A DNA stretch of 56,033 nucleotides. Source: Deltaproteobacteria bacterium (lineage in GTDB: Bacteria > Desulfobacterota > Desulfomonilia > UBA1062). The notes under the pieces were generated by a model. The model saw only the letters and a program-made list of their open reading frames with translations, had not been told where the DNA came from and searched no databases. Each line of letters opens with the position of its first letter. Within the stretch, counting starts at the first letter, position 1. The stretch is from NCBI GenBank assembly GCA_011046135.1, contig DSBG01000010.1, forward strand, positions 1 through 56,033. Direction: 5' to 3'. The position numbers were made by a program, and so were the translations under genes. Of the stretch, positions 27,342 to 36,152 are shown one piece after another.

Positions 27342-27986
27342 ATGGATGCACGTTTTAGGGGCAAGATGATGGAAGAGCCGACAGATTTTTCCTCCCTCAA
27401 GGAAATGGAACGAGAGAACAGGAAGACCCTCATTATCAATGCCGCCGAGCGGGTATTCGCCAGGAAACCCTTTGACCAGGTGACCATGCGGGACATCGCA
27501 GAAGAAGCCGGGATAACGCCCACGGCCATATACCGATATTTTTCCGACAAACAGGATCTCTACGCCGAAGCGTACATCAAGAGCAACAACCGACTCCTGG
27601 AAAAACTCTTGACCGTTGTCGAGAACTCCGAAGATCTGAACCTGGAGACGATCGCGATGACCACGATCGATCATTTCGTGAACGAGGAACAGAACCTGAA
27701 GATGCGCGCACACTTCATGATCGACGATTCCCTCAGTGACGAACTTCTGCAGAAACTGACAGAGAATACAAAATTTTTCGTCGACAAGATTGAAGCCCAC
27801 ATCAAGAAATTCAGCAACCACCCGGACACTCGGGTCATTGCACTGACATTTTTTGCTGCGTTGAACGGTGTTATGCTGACATTCCGGAAGAGACCCGGGA
27901 AGACCAAGGAAGACAGCATGAAGGTTATCCGCAAGGAAACCCAGATCATCTCGGATATCTTCGGAAATAAACTCAAGACAGAGTGA
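27342..27986 (+). CDS. TetR family transcriptional regulator
   Basis: A 214-residue regulator. The N-terminal helix-turn-helix lies near residues 26-71 (LIINAAERVFARKPFDQVTM, DIAEEAGITPTAIYRYFSDK), with a ligand-binding helical domain behind it. An extra 20-residue charged N-terminal arm is present; a start at the internal methionines of this arm is also possible. Being last in the catabolic run, it probably senses an acyl-CoA intermediate and controls the cluster, possibly through the palindrome at 11249-11265. Confidence 0.9.
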   Translation: MDARFRGKMMEEPTDFSSLKEMERENRKTLIINAAERVFARKPFDQVTMRDIAEEAGITPTAIYRYFSDKQDLYAEAYIKSNNRLLEKLLTVVENSEDLNLETIAMTTIDHFVNEEQNLKMRAHFMIDDSLSDELLQKLTENTKFFVDKIEAHIKKFSNHPDTRVIALTFFAALNGVMLTFRKRPGKTKEDSMKVIRKETQIISDIFGNKLKTE

Positions 27987-28022
27987 GCCCCCGGTTCATC
28001 AGGAGCGCCAGGAACCCGGGGC
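27987..28022. terminator. hairpin between convergent genes, possible bidirectional terminator
   Basis: GCCCCCGGTTC (27987-27997) pairs with GAACCCGGGGC (28012-28022) at 10 of 11 positions across a 14-nt loop, directly after the TetR stop. There is no strong T-tract, so termination is inferred from position only. Confidence 0.45.
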
Positions 28023-28171
28023 TTGATCACCAAGCCGTCATTCCTAAACATATCGTGGGGGATCGTGACAGACTGGTCTCCGTAATCCCTCCCCGTGAAC
28101 CGAGCACGTCCCTCCACTGAACCTGGGTGAAGAACAGAGGTGCGGTCTCTTTTATCGTCCCGAGGGCTTTC

Positions 28172-28996
28172 CTACGGGGCATAGCCGCGGGTGTCCTCCA
28201 GGCATTCGTCACAGAACATGACGATGCTTCCGCTGATGAGCATCTGCTGGGCGAAGATCCTCAGGTCTGGCGCTCCCTCGTTCTGCCAGTACATGACGCA
28301 GTTCTGATTCGTACAGTGGAGCGGATATTCAGCATCCTCGTGCTCTGTTACCATAGGCACCCCGTTGTTCACGAGTCCCATGACATGGCCGAACTCGTGC
28401 ACCAGGGTGGCCTGTTCCACGAAAGAGGTCAGGTAGGGTGATGAGCCCGCTGCGCGGATGACATCCTTGAACACCGCAATGACCGGGGTCCCCACGAGGG
28501 AGACCCCGAGGACGTTGTCGTTGGGTGTCCCCTGATCTTCGAAGTAACCCTTCAGGAAGAGCACAAGGAACTCTGCCATGGAGGTTGAATGCGGCTGATT
28601 CCAGAGGTCGTTGGCCAGCGCGTAGATGTCTTTGGCGGTCCAGGAACTCCTGAACTGGTCGGGAATCTGTTCCATTGCCTCCAGATCCCGGGGCACGATC
28701 ACGTCCGGCTCGAGGATTCGTCCCGCAAAGAGGGCCTGGATGTTCGTCTCCAGGATGGACCAGTACGGTATGTCCGAAAAGGTCGATCCTGTGTACGGAG
28801 CTGCTTCTGGTTCATGGGCAACCTGGATGGAGATCGTGTGTACCGTGCTGTACAGCGCCGGCAAATCCAGCCGCAGGTATTCCGAGTCTGCTGAGAGCCC
28901 TTCGTCTGAGCCTGAACAGCCTGAAATCTGGGACACGAGGAAAAAGAGCAGGACAGCGCAGAGTATCCTTCGCAGCAGGGAAAGGCAGGGGTTCAT
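28172..28996 (-). CDS. zinc metalloprotease lipoprotein, metzincin-like
   Basis: A 274-residue protein with a lipoprotein signal peptide (basic start, leucine/valine core, lipobox ISGC near residues 24-27) that should anchor it outside the cytoplasmic membrane. The active site HEFGHVMGLVNNG lies near residues 194-206. It is followed by a stretch with HEDAEYPLHC, CTNQNCVMYW and a terminal CDEC pair. This order of HExxHxxG, a histidine-cysteine, CxM and CxxC recalls archaemetzincins, with about 17 extra residues after the HExxH helix. ATG 28996 is chosen because it puts the signal sequence at the N-terminus; an upstream GTG at 29056 directly abuts the preceding gene's stop and would add 20 residues. 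Confidence 0.8.
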   Translation of the reverse strand: MNPCLSLLRRILCAVLLFFLVSQISGCSGSDEGLSADSEYLRLDLPALYSTVHTISIQVAHEPEAAPYTGSTFSDIPYWSILETNIQALFAGRILEPDVIVPRDLEAMEQIPDQFRSSWTAKDIYALANDLWNQPHSTSMAEFLVLFLKGYFEDQGTPNDNVLGVSLVGTPVIAVFKDVIRAAGSSPYLTSFVEQATLVHEFGHVMGLVNNGVPMVTEHEDAEYPLHCTNQNCVMYWQNEGAPDLRIFAQQMLISGSIVMFCDECLEDTRGYAP

Positions 28997-29056
28997 GAAG
29001 ACAAGATGCTCTGCTCGTCGGAATTGATGTCGTTCCTCGCCTGCCATGATGTTCAC

Positions 29057-29638
29057 CTACCAGGAATTCTCTGTGCGGATCAAGAGTTCTGCCTCGTCAA
29101 GTGAAGAGAAGCCCTGTTCACGTATCAGGAACGAGTAGATCTCCTCGGCCATGCTCCGCCCTGCACGCAGCATCTCCATTACCTGGGCGTGGAGGAGGCG
29201 AATGGTCTCATCGGAATAGGTCTCGAGTTCAGCCCTGAGGTACGTTTCAAAGGAAGTTCTGAAGTCCGTGTCCTCGGAACGCGAGAGAGACCGGGCACCG
29301 TTCATGATACCGGGATAGTTCTCGAACATGGCTTTCTGCCAGGCATACTTGATCGCAACAATTTCGTCGATCAGGTGGTGTTCCCTTGGGGGGATCAGGT
29401 TATCCATCCGTGCATACTTTCTCGTCATGAGATTCTCCCCGCTTTTCATTGCATCGTTCAGGTCTTCGAGATAGCTTGTCAGGACATCCTCATTCCATGC
29501 ATGGAACTGACTCCTGCGATGGAGCCTGAACTGCTCAGGATGCTGCTGGCAGGGAGCAGGCTCGGCAGTGGGTACCGAGAGAAACATCTTCTCCTCGATG
29601 GCAAGGATGCGTGCGATCAGGGTTTCCTTGTCAGTCAC
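29057..29638 (-). CDS. DUF4125 family protein
   Basis: A 193-residue soluble protein of unknown function. It shows the DUF4125 pattern: an N-terminal IARILAIEEKMFLSV, a CQQHPEQF segment, RRSQFHAW near residues 42-49, and a long middle helix with LMTRKYARMDNL. GTG 29638 is chosen because AAGGAGGG lies 5 nt upstream; the longer open frame to 29671 would include that ribosome binding site. The stop abuts the next gene's possible GTG start, so the two are co-transcribed. DUF4125 proteins occur in anaerobes near methyltransferase genes, but no biochemical role is established to my knowledge. Confidence 0.75.
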   Translation of the reverse strand: MTDKETLIARILAIEEKMFLSVPTAEPAPCQQHPEQFRLHRRSQFHAWNEDVLTSYLEDLNDAMKSGENLMTRKYARMDNLIPPREHHLIDEIVAIKYAWQKAMFENYPGIMNGARSLSRSEDTDFRTSFETYLRAELETYSDETIRLLHAQVMEMLRAGRSMAEEIYSFLIREQGFSSLDEAELLIRTENSW

Positions 29639-29823
29639 GGTTCCCTCCTTTTGTTCTTTCCAGTCGTGCATACCGGGAGCCCTTCCTTGTGTCGGCCTCT
29701 TCTCTCCTTTCTCATGATCATGGGTTCACTGGGCAAGCCCTGTCGGGTATCCTTGGACCGGTGTGATCCCGGAACTTTCCCGTCGAACCGCTGAGCCAGC
29801 TCAAAGCATGGTTTCCCGCCAGG

Positions 29824-30489
29824 TCATGTATAGGTGAGGATGGGCCAGCCCTTCTTATGGGCCACGTTTCTGAGCCGATCGTTCGGCTCCACTGCATGGG
29901 GGTTCCCCACGAGTTCCAGCATGGGCAAATCGGAGTTGTGATTTCCATAGGCAAAGGAGGCAGTGAGATCGAGATCGAGCTCTTCAGCAAGCTCCAGTGC
30001 GTAGATGCGCTTGTATTCGTCTGTGCAGACGGGTCCCTGAGTTCTGCCGGTAAGCATGCCGTCGGGCCTGATCTCGAGATCGGTGCAGAAGAGGTAATCG
30101 AACCCAAGATCTTCCACCACAGGAGTCAGGAGATACCGGAGCCCCGCAGAGATGAGCACCATGATATGGCCACGCTCCTTGTGCCATCGCAGCCTCGCCA
30201 CGATGTTCGGTGCAAGGTGCGGTTTGATCACGTCACGGTAGTACTCCTGCGCCCCGGCTTCAAAGAGTGCGAAGGGCCTGTTTCTGTAAAAACTTACGAG
30301 GATCTGGGCCATCCTCTGCTCGGAGATGAGGTGGCGTTTGTAGAACACGTTGGTGAGCATGATCTTCAGGACATAGGGAAAGGACACCATCCCCAGATCC
30401 CAGAGATACCTGATGCCGATTTTCGGACTCTCCACGTCGATCAGGGTGAGATCGAAGTCGAAAAAGGCCGCAACAGGCCTCTTTTCCAT
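29824..30489 (-). CDS. HAD-superfamily phosphatase, SerB-like (HAD-IB)
   Basis: A 221-residue phosphatase. Motif I is FDFDLTLID with D11 as nucleophile and D13, motif II the serine in ISAGLR near residue 115, and motif III YGNHNSDLPML near 182-192. The cap is the small helical C1 type typical of phosphoserine phosphatase and PGPase relatives. GGGAGG lies about 6 nt upstream of the start. The substrate cannot be determined; a small phosphomonoester is likely. Confidence 0.85.
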   Translation of the reverse strand: MEKRPVAAFFDFDLTLIDVESPKIGIRYLWDLGMVSFPYVLKIMLTNVFYKRHLISEQRMAQILVSFYRNRPFALFEAGAQEYYRDVIKPHLAPNIVARLRWHKERGHIMVLISAGLRYLLTPVVEDLGFDYLFCTDLEIRPDGMLTGRTQGPVCTDEYKRIYALELAEELDLDLTASFAYGNHNSDLPMLELVGNPHAVEPNDRLRNVAHKKGWPILTYT

Positions 30490-30741
30490 GGCAAACCTCC
30501 CTAAGAACCGACCCCTATCCTAACGGAAAACTCCTGTACAATCAATGTGGATGAGAAGAGCAGGACTCGTATCGTTCCGGAGAGGTCCCTAGGATACCAT
30601 ACCCCGCACGGTCACGCTCGGGAAGATCATGGCGAGGACAACTAAGCGGGGCGCTCCGTCGATGTCCACCTGCGTGAACGGCGTGCGAAGGCCTGTCCGG
30701 AGAGCTCACTACTCGGAGAACTCAGGAAAACAGAAGATGGA

Positions 30742-31449
30742 TCAGGTTCTTCTGGATCGGCCTGGTACCACGTTGTACTTTTTCTCGAGGAGGTGGCGTT
30801 CAAAGGGGACCCTCCGACCCGGGCAGTCTTCCCGGGGACACAGCATGCAGTTCGTGAATCCATCCTCTGAGACGAACTGAATCCCGGTGGTGGATTTCAA
30901 CGGCATCAGGAGCATGCTGTGCGTGAGGGTTACCCCGATCCTGCCGGGGGCCTCACCCAGCACGTTGAACAGCGGAATCTGTTCGGAGAGAGGCCAGTCT
31001 TCAAGGGACCCTGGATGCATGGCAGAGAGCTTTTCACTTCCGGTGATTTCCCTGAGGTGTGCATCCAGAGCCGCCACCGCACAACCCAGGGCCATGAGCT
31101 GGATACTGTCCGCCCAGAAGCAATGGAGGGTAGTATGAATGGTGGTGGCCCATTTCTGCAGCTCTGCACCGCAGGTGGCGATGAAGGGAAACACCAGGTG
31201 TGGCTCTCTGAGATTGATCGTGAGCACCCTGCTCGAAAAGCGCGTTCCCTCGATGGTCACGGAATCCTCGTCGGAAGTCTCCAGGTATGCCGGTCTGAAG
31301 GCAGCTTTCGGTCGGGCGATGTGGCGAGCCTCGCTGAGCAGCTTTCTGAATTCGCCGGCCTGTCTCGACTCCGGCCGTATCCTCATGAGTTCGAGAAATC
31401 CAGGTTCATCGATGGTCAAGGGAATGGTATCGATGATGACGGCGTCCAT
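30742..31449 (-). CDS. MetH activation-domain protein (vitamin B12-dependent methionine synthase reactivation type)
   Basis: A 235-residue stand-alone version of the methionine synthase activation domain, the module that binds S-adenosylmethionine during reductive reactivation of inactive cob(II)alamin. Family features include the RPKAAFRPAYLE segment, IATCGAELQKWA near 90 and LHCFWADSIQLMALG near 108. A C-terminal cysteine group CMLCPREDCPGRR probably binds a metal or cluster. ATG 31449 has AAGGAAA upstream and follows the RACo stop by about 10 nt. With corrinoid protein and RACo upstream, it belongs to a corrinoid methyl-transfer unit. Confidence 0.85.
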   Translation of the reverse strand: MDAVIIDTIPLTIDEPGFLELMRIRPESRQAGEFRKLLSEARHIARPKAAFRPAYLETSDEDSVTIEGTRFSSRVLTINLREPHLVFPFIATCGAELQKWATTIHTTLHCFWADSIQLMALGCAVAALDAHLREITGSEKLSAMHPGSLEDWPLSEQIPLFNVLGEAPGRIGVTLTHSMLLMPLKSTTGIQFVSEDGFTNCMLCPREDCPGRRVPFERHLLEKKYNVVPGRSRRT

Positions 31450-31459
31450 CAGTGTTTCC

Positions 31460-33022
31460 TTATGAAGGCGCGCGTGAGAAAGACAAAGCCCTGATGAAGG
31501 TGTCCTGAAACTCAGGGTGGTTCGCGAGCACGAGCTCTCGGGTCCGGTCCCGGAGCCTGGTTGCTGTTTCAAGAAACCGTGGGTCGCAGCAGACCTTCTG
31601 GGCTGCCAGCAGACTGGTGTTCCCCAGAAATTCCCAGGAAGCGTTTTTGAACTCGGGGATGAATCCGAGCCTCCTGAAATGCTCCACGTTCAGGTTTTCT
31701 CCAAAAGAACCGGCTATGAAGACATGCTCGATATCATCCGCCGAACACCGTGCTTCCTTGAGCAGAAGTTCAGAGGCGGCGAGGCTCGCACCCTTTGCGA
31801 GCTGGACGGTTCGTACATCCACCTGTGTCAGGGCTATCCCGTTACCGATGCGGATCTCCCTGATGCCGTCGGTTTCTCCGAAGGACAGGGGGGAGGGGAG
31901 ATTCACATCTGCCGGTGATGCAAACACACCGGATTCCTCGATGTATCCTTTTTCGAGCAGGATCGAAATGAGATCTATGACACCGGTGCCAGAAATTCCT
32001 GAGGGGGGGATTTCTCCCATGATCTCGAAGAAAAGGCCTCCTGCTCCCTGGGTGACGTGAACAATGGCACCGTCTTCTGCAGTCATCCCCCAGGAGAGGT
32101 TCATTCCCTCAAGTGCAGGCCCCATGGCACAGGAGGTGGCATGAACCAGGCCTGATTGATCCAGGAGAAACAGCTCGCCGTTCGTGCCGAGATCGATGAA
32201 AAAGGCATTCTTCCTGATGCCGTTTTTGTGACACAAGGCGAGACCACCGATCAAGTCCCCCCCGAGAAAGGCACTCAGTACAGGGAGGATCAGGAGCGGG
32301 GTTTCAGGAAGGAGTGTTTCTCCGAGATCACGGACCGTGAGGGAGGAAAATTCTCTGGCCGAGACTGGATAGGGGTAGGTTCCAAGGGGTGACACATCCT
32401 TGCCCAGCAGGAGATAGAGCATGGTGGTATTGCCGGAGAACGCGATGCAGGTGATCCTTTCTGGAGAGATTCCCAGTGCATCGAGAGAGTCGGCTATGGA
32501 TGAGAAGATGGACGTGCGTATCAGGGCCTGCATGGTTTTCAGGACATCCCCGCTGGATGCAGCGGATATCCGTGAGATCACATCATGCCCGAATCTCCTC
32601 TGCGGGTTGAGGAAGGAATCCAGATGATACGAAGAACCTGAACCGGTCTCGACCATGGAGATGCGCACGTTCGTGGTTCCGATGTCAACGGCCAGACCAT
32701 AGGGCCTGTCGTTTCCATGGTGTGGGACGCGACGCTGTTTTTTCCGGAGTCTTTCTTCCACCCTTATTTCCACATCCCCTGTCAGGGGAACCTGGCATGA
32801 TAGGCGGACCCCGGGTGTTCCCCGGAGAATGCGTTCCTCGCTTGGGGTTCGAGGGGGTTGATTCCCGGTAACAGAGACACGGCAGTGTCCGCAGGTTCCC
32901 TTGCCTCCGCAGGGTGTTTTCAGAGGGATGCCCATATCGAGGAGTGCATCGCAGATCAGGGTTCCTTCAGGAAACACCTGGCTCTTCCCCGAAGGCTTCA
33001 CGGTTACGGTGTACCCCTTCAT
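31460..33022 (-). CDS. RACo-type reductive activator of corrinoid proteins (2Fe-2S ferredoxin + ASKHA domain)
   Basis: A 520-residue protein. The N-terminal ferredoxin domain has cluster ligands C38, C44, C47 and C76 (CGGKGTCGHC and RLSC). An ASKHA-type ATPase core of the DUF4445 family follows, with DIGTTNVRIS near 113 and FIDLGTNGELFLL near 273. RACo enzymes use ATP to transfer a low-potential electron to Co(II) corrinoid and restore the Co(I) state. Known versions run to about 600 residues or more; this one is shorter in the linker between ferredoxin and ATPase. Its neighbours, a corrinoid protein and a UroD-type methyltransferase, are the expected clients. Confidence 0.92.
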   Translation of the reverse strand: MKGYTVTVKPSGKSQVFPEGTLICDALLDMGIPLKTPCGGKGTCGHCRVSVTGNQPPRTPSEERILRGTPGVRLSCQVPLTGDVEIRVEERLRKKQRRVPHHGNDRPYGLAVDIGTTNVRISMVETGSGSSYHLDSFLNPQRRFGHDVISRISAASSGDVLKTMQALIRTSIFSSIADSLDALGISPERITCIAFSGNTTMLYLLLGKDVSPLGTYPYPVSAREFSSLTVRDLGETLLPETPLLILPVLSAFLGGDLIGGLALCHKNGIRKNAFFIDLGTNGELFLLDQSGLVHATSCAMGPALEGMNLSWGMTAEDGAIVHVTQGAGGLFFEIMGEIPPSGISGTGVIDLISILLEKGYIEESGVFASPADVNLPSPLSFGETDGIREIRIGNGIALTQVDVRTVQLAKGASLAASELLLKEARCSADDIEHVFIAGSFGENLNVEHFRRLGFIPEFKNASWEFLGNTSLLAAQKVCCDPRFLETATRLRDRTRELVLANHPEFQDTFIRALSFSRAPS

Positions 33023-33028
33023 GGAATA

Positions 33029-33190
33029 TCAATCCCTGATCACAGTTGCAGGTGCAGTGCTGGTAACTGCACCGACAGATGCGATTCTGCGTGGGCCCGA
33101 GGTCATGCGTTCCAGGGTGGGCGTGCCTGAGAGGTGAACCCCCTTATTGAGAAGCACCTTCATAATGATCTGAGTGGAAGCATGGTCCAT
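33029..33190 (-). CDS. small hypothetical protein (53 aa) between corrinoid protein and RACo
   Basis: A 53-codon ORF that fills the gap almost exactly: its ATG is one base past the corrinoid-protein stop and its TGA ends 6 nt before the RACo start. It begins MDHASTQIIMKVLLNKG and ends TSTAPATVIRD, with no recognisable domain. No clear ribosome binding site is visible, so expression would depend on translational coupling. Gapless packing is the only argument for reality. Confidence 0.4.
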   Translation of the reverse strand: MDHASTQIIMKVLLNKGVHLSGTPTLERMTSGPRRIASVGAVTSTAPATVIRD

Positions 33191-33191
33191 G

Positions 33192-33833
33192 TCAGGTTGC
33201 AGCAATGAATCCCTTGAAGATCCTCAATGCATCGATCGCCGTCTCGCCGTATGCATCGGCTCCCATTTCAAGACGCAGATCATCCGATGTGCACGCCCCA
33301 CCGATGACGATCTTCAACTGGTTTCTGATGCCGGCTTTCGCCGATGCCTCGACCACGTCCCTGATACTGCCCACCATGGTGCTGAGCAGGGCGGAGAGAC
33401 CGATCAGCCTCGCCCCGGTTGTCCTGGCCGTATCGATGATCTTTGATGCAGAGACATCCACACCCAGATCGATTACCTCAAACCCGTTTGCGGAAAGGAT
33501 CAGGCCCACGATGTTCTTGCCGATCTCGTGGATGTCGCCCTGCACGGTTGCGAGGATTACCCTTTCCCTGGCAGCGGTCATATCTGGATTCATTTTTTCC
33601 TGGAGAACCGGCATGGCCTCGCGCACGACCTCTCCCGCCATGACGAGATCAGCGAGGAAGTACTGGCCCGATTCGAATTTGTCACCCACAATGGAAAGCC
33701 CCGTGCTGATACCGCTTTCGATGATCTCTTCAGGTGAGATCCCCTCATCGAGACAGTGCTGGACAACCGAGCAGATTGCATCGATATCGAGTTCGTCGAT
33801 GGTACGGATTACCTGCTGGATCGATTCTTTCAT
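33192..33833 (-). CDS. corrinoid protein, methyltransferase cobalamin-binding (MtbC/MtaC type)
   Basis: A 213-residue B12 protein. An N-terminal four-helix cap (about residues 1-88) is followed by a Rossmann-like cobalamin domain with GDIHEIGKN, where H102 would be the lower cobalt ligand. Downstream are the family motifs GLSALLSTMVG near 145 and VIGGACTSDD near 176. It carries the methyl group between the UroD-type methyltransferase encoded upstream and an acceptor methyltransferase. ATG 33833 is preferred over GTG 33836; AAGGGGGAA lies upstream. Confidence 0.93.
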   Translation of the reverse strand: MKESIQQVIRTIDELDIDAICSVVQHCLDEGISPEEIIESGISTGLSIVGDKFESGQYFLADLVMAGEVVREAMPVLQEKMNPDMTAARERVILATVQGDIHEIGKNIVGLILSANGFEVIDLGVDVSASKIIDTARTTGARLIGLSALLSTMVGSIRDVVEASAKAGIRNQLKIVIGGACTSDDLRLEMGADAYGETAIDALRIFKGFIAAT

Positions 33834-33887
33834 CACCGTTCCCCCTTATGTGTGAATGGATGGAGTCCTGCCCATGAACCAGGTGCC

Positions 33888-35057
33888 TCAGTGAATTGAG
33901 ATCGGGTAGTGACCGTATGCGTGCACGGCATCGACCATGACTCTGAGCTTGTGCGCAGGGATCGTGCTGAGGCTGTGGACCGGGGAGATGATGAATCGCC
34001 CCCCGGGTCCGAGCCGGGCGATGCACTCTTTCACCTTTTCAACGACCTCTTCGTCCCTGGACCGTTCCGTGAGGAGGTAGTCAACCCCGACCCCCCCGAT
34101 AATGGTGACCTTGTCGCCGTGAATTTTTTTCTCATGGTAGATATCCACGTTGGAGGTATTTTCGTAGGCATGTAAGCCGTCGACTCCCCAGGAGATGAAG
34201 GTGTCGAAGAGGAGTGTGTTGTCGCCGCAGGAGTGGAGTACAAATTTTGCCCCCCGATCGTGTACTGCCTTGATAATCCGTCGATACGACGGGCCGAAGA
34301 GTTCATCTATGTGCCTGGGATTCATAATGGGCCCGCTCTTGAAGGCGAAATCATCGGTCTGGAGAATTACGGGGACCCCCACATCGAGCATGGCCATGGC
34401 GGTTTTCATGCAGAGGTCCTCATTCGTGGCGATGAATCGATCCACGAGGTCTCTGTGGCGCCTGATCCAGACCGGCAGACGTTCGATGCCCACGGCCCAG
34501 TAGAGAGATTCCTGGATGCCATACGCGGATGACTGCCCGAACAGACACGTCTTTCCCCCGTACCGTGACACCATCTTCTTGAAAAACGTATGGGTGCTGT
34601 GGGCAATCGCATCTATGTCGGGCCAGTACGGCCAGCGTTCGAAATCCTCCCTGCTCTTGATGCCCGCAGTCCGGTACATGTAGGTCATGTTGCCAAAGCC
34701 GTCGGGCTGGAGGTTGAAGATCGAACCCGTGAACCGTGCCATGGTCTTCGAGTCGACAACCGTGAAGGTCTCGTCGAGGATCGCCCAGACCCCATCAAAG
34801 CCGAGTTCGACCTGTGCCTTGATGCGTTTTTCCATGGTGCGGGCAACCTCGGGTTGGAACACGGTTCTCGACAGCGTCTGTCCCCACCTGTCCAGGAAAA
34901 AACGGGAAACCGGGTTGTTCATCAGTGTTTCCTGGGAGATGAGGGGACTCCCGAGCACCTCGTTGAAGGTCCTGTCTTCCACCATGGCACAGAAGGCCGG
35001 AACCCTGTCCACCGGTTTGCCTTCGAATGTATTCATGATACGCTCGATGGGATGCAT
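33888..35057 (-). CDS. uroporphyrinogen decarboxylase-family corrinoid methyltransferase
   Basis: A 389-residue protein of the UroD/MtaA/CmuA superfamily. It shows the N-terminal ERIMNTFEGKPVDRVPAF signature and a C-terminal KFVLHSCGDNTLLFDTFI motif whose His and Cys belong to the zinc site of the methyltransferase branch; true haem-pathway HemE lacks that HxCG arrangement. It would move a methyl group from an unknown donor to the corrinoid protein, or from corrinoid to an acceptor such as coenzyme M or tetrahydrofolate. ATG 35057 follows AAAAGGAGG; a longer open frame to 35195 has no better signal. It is the first gene of the minus-strand methyltransferase unit. Confidence 0.88.
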   Translation of the reverse strand: MHPIERIMNTFEGKPVDRVPAFCAMVEDRTFNEVLGSPLISQETLMNNPVSRFFLDRWGQTLSRTVFQPEVARTMEKRIKAQVELGFDGVWAILDETFTVVDSKTMARFTGSIFNLQPDGFGNMTYMYRTAGIKSREDFERWPYWPDIDAIAHSTHTFFKKMVSRYGGKTCLFGQSSAYGIQESLYWAVGIERLPVWIRRHRDLVDRFIATNEDLCMKTAMAMLDVGVPVILQTDDFAFKSGPIMNPRHIDELFGPSYRRIIKAVHDRGAKFVLHSCGDNTLLFDTFISWGVDGLHAYENTSNVDIYHEKKIHGDKVTIIGGVGVDYLLTERSRDEEVVEKVKECIARLGPGGRFIISPVHSLSTIPAHKLRVMVDAVHAYGHYPISIH

Positions 35058-35399
35058 CAGACACCTCCTTTTCCCCTCTGCTGACCTCACTTCAGGTGAA
35101 ACGCCCACTATCGATACTGCCGGAAGCACCGATTCGTGGCGAAATGAAGGGTGTCTCCGAACGAGAACTACACCGCGACCCTCGTGCCGATCCAATGATC
35201 ACGTGATCCGCCTGAAGTGGTTCCTTCACTCACCCGGAGAAGAGCGGGCGATATCAACAGAAAGCTTATAAAAAATGTAGCAGAAATTCTCTTCAAGAAA
35301 CAGGGAATTCTCAGTACTTGATGAGGACACCGTGATTTCTTGATGTGGGCCACGTCCCTGTTCCCCACAGAGACCCTCGAAACATAAGGGGTGTGAACA

Positions 35400-36152
35400 C
35401 TATCCCTTCTCGATGGTAAACCGCCAGGCACAAAAGAACGAATCCGGGTGCGGGTCAGGCGGGCATGCGATGCACGCCGTGGCAATCCGGGGGTCGATTG
35501 CCCGGGCAAAGGTCGAATATTCAACCACGCCTGCAGATTTGCAGGGATAGTCGTCGAGGCCCTTCTCCTTCCTCTTGGACTGTACCCTGCAGTTCTCCAT
35601 CCTGAAGATCAGTGTTTTTCCCCCATCGTCTATCTCGAAGGACTGCCTGTTCACCACGGCATACATCCGCATGGACAAGGCCTGCCTGAGGCCCATGATT
35701 CCCGGGTTTTCCGGGAGTGAACACAGACGCCTGATCCTGAAGGCCTCGTACGGGGAGAAGCTCGTCCAGCAGGTGTCATTGGTCCGCTTCGCCGTGAACA
35801 TCTCTTCCCCCTGCTCGATCTCCTGGAACCACAGACCGTCGTTCCCGATCCAGTTCACGCCGAGGGCCTCGGCCAAGGTGGAGAGCTGCTGCCTGGGCAT
35901 GTTCTTCAGACTCAGGGGGATCCCGGCTGCATCTACCTCGAACCCCAGGACCTTCGATAGTCGCTTCATGGTTATTGCCAGGGCTTTCTCCCCGACCTGG
36001 TCCTCCAGCTCGCAGGCCCGGTTGAGTCCGAGCTGGTGGGAAGTTTCGTTGAACCAGAATCCATAGTGGAGGAGCATCCTCCTGAGGGCCTGGATGATCC
36101 ACTGTACGAGCTGCTCTTGGGAAAGGCCTTCCATGGTGGTGTGTGCGTCCAC
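35400..36152 (-). CDS. DUF6125 family protein
   Basis: About 250 residues of unknown function. The C-terminal signature is clear: a CRVQSKRKEKGLDDYPCKSAG segment followed by VEYSTFARAIDPRI and a CIACPPDPHP cysteine-proline motif ending in CAWRF. The N-terminal half has LLHYGFWFNETSHQLG, comparable to the segment in the protein at 21601. The start is uncertain: AGGAGG directly abuts ATG 36158, leaving GTG 36152 (6-nt spacing) or ATG 36134 as better positioned alternatives. It lies just upstream of the corrinoid unit on the same strand, separated by about 340 nt. Confidence 0.8.
   Translation of the reverse strand: MDAHTTMEGLSQEQLVQWIIQALRRMLLHYGFWFNETSHQLGLNRACELEDQVGEKALAITMKRLSKVLGFEVDAAGIPLSLKNMPRQQLSTLAEALGVNWIGNDGLWFQEIEQGEEMFTAKRTNDTCWTSFSPYEAFRIRRLCSLPENPGIMGLRQALSMRMYAVVNRQSFEIDDGGKTLIFRMENCRVQSKRKEKGLDDYPCKSAGVVEYSTFARAIDPRIATACIACPPDPHPDSFFCAWRFTIEKG

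Noticed and set aside
33888-35057. Haem biosynthesis enzyme HemE
   Set aside because: The UroD fold is present, but the HSCGD zinc-site motif and the adjacent corrinoid protein and RACo point to a methyltransferase.
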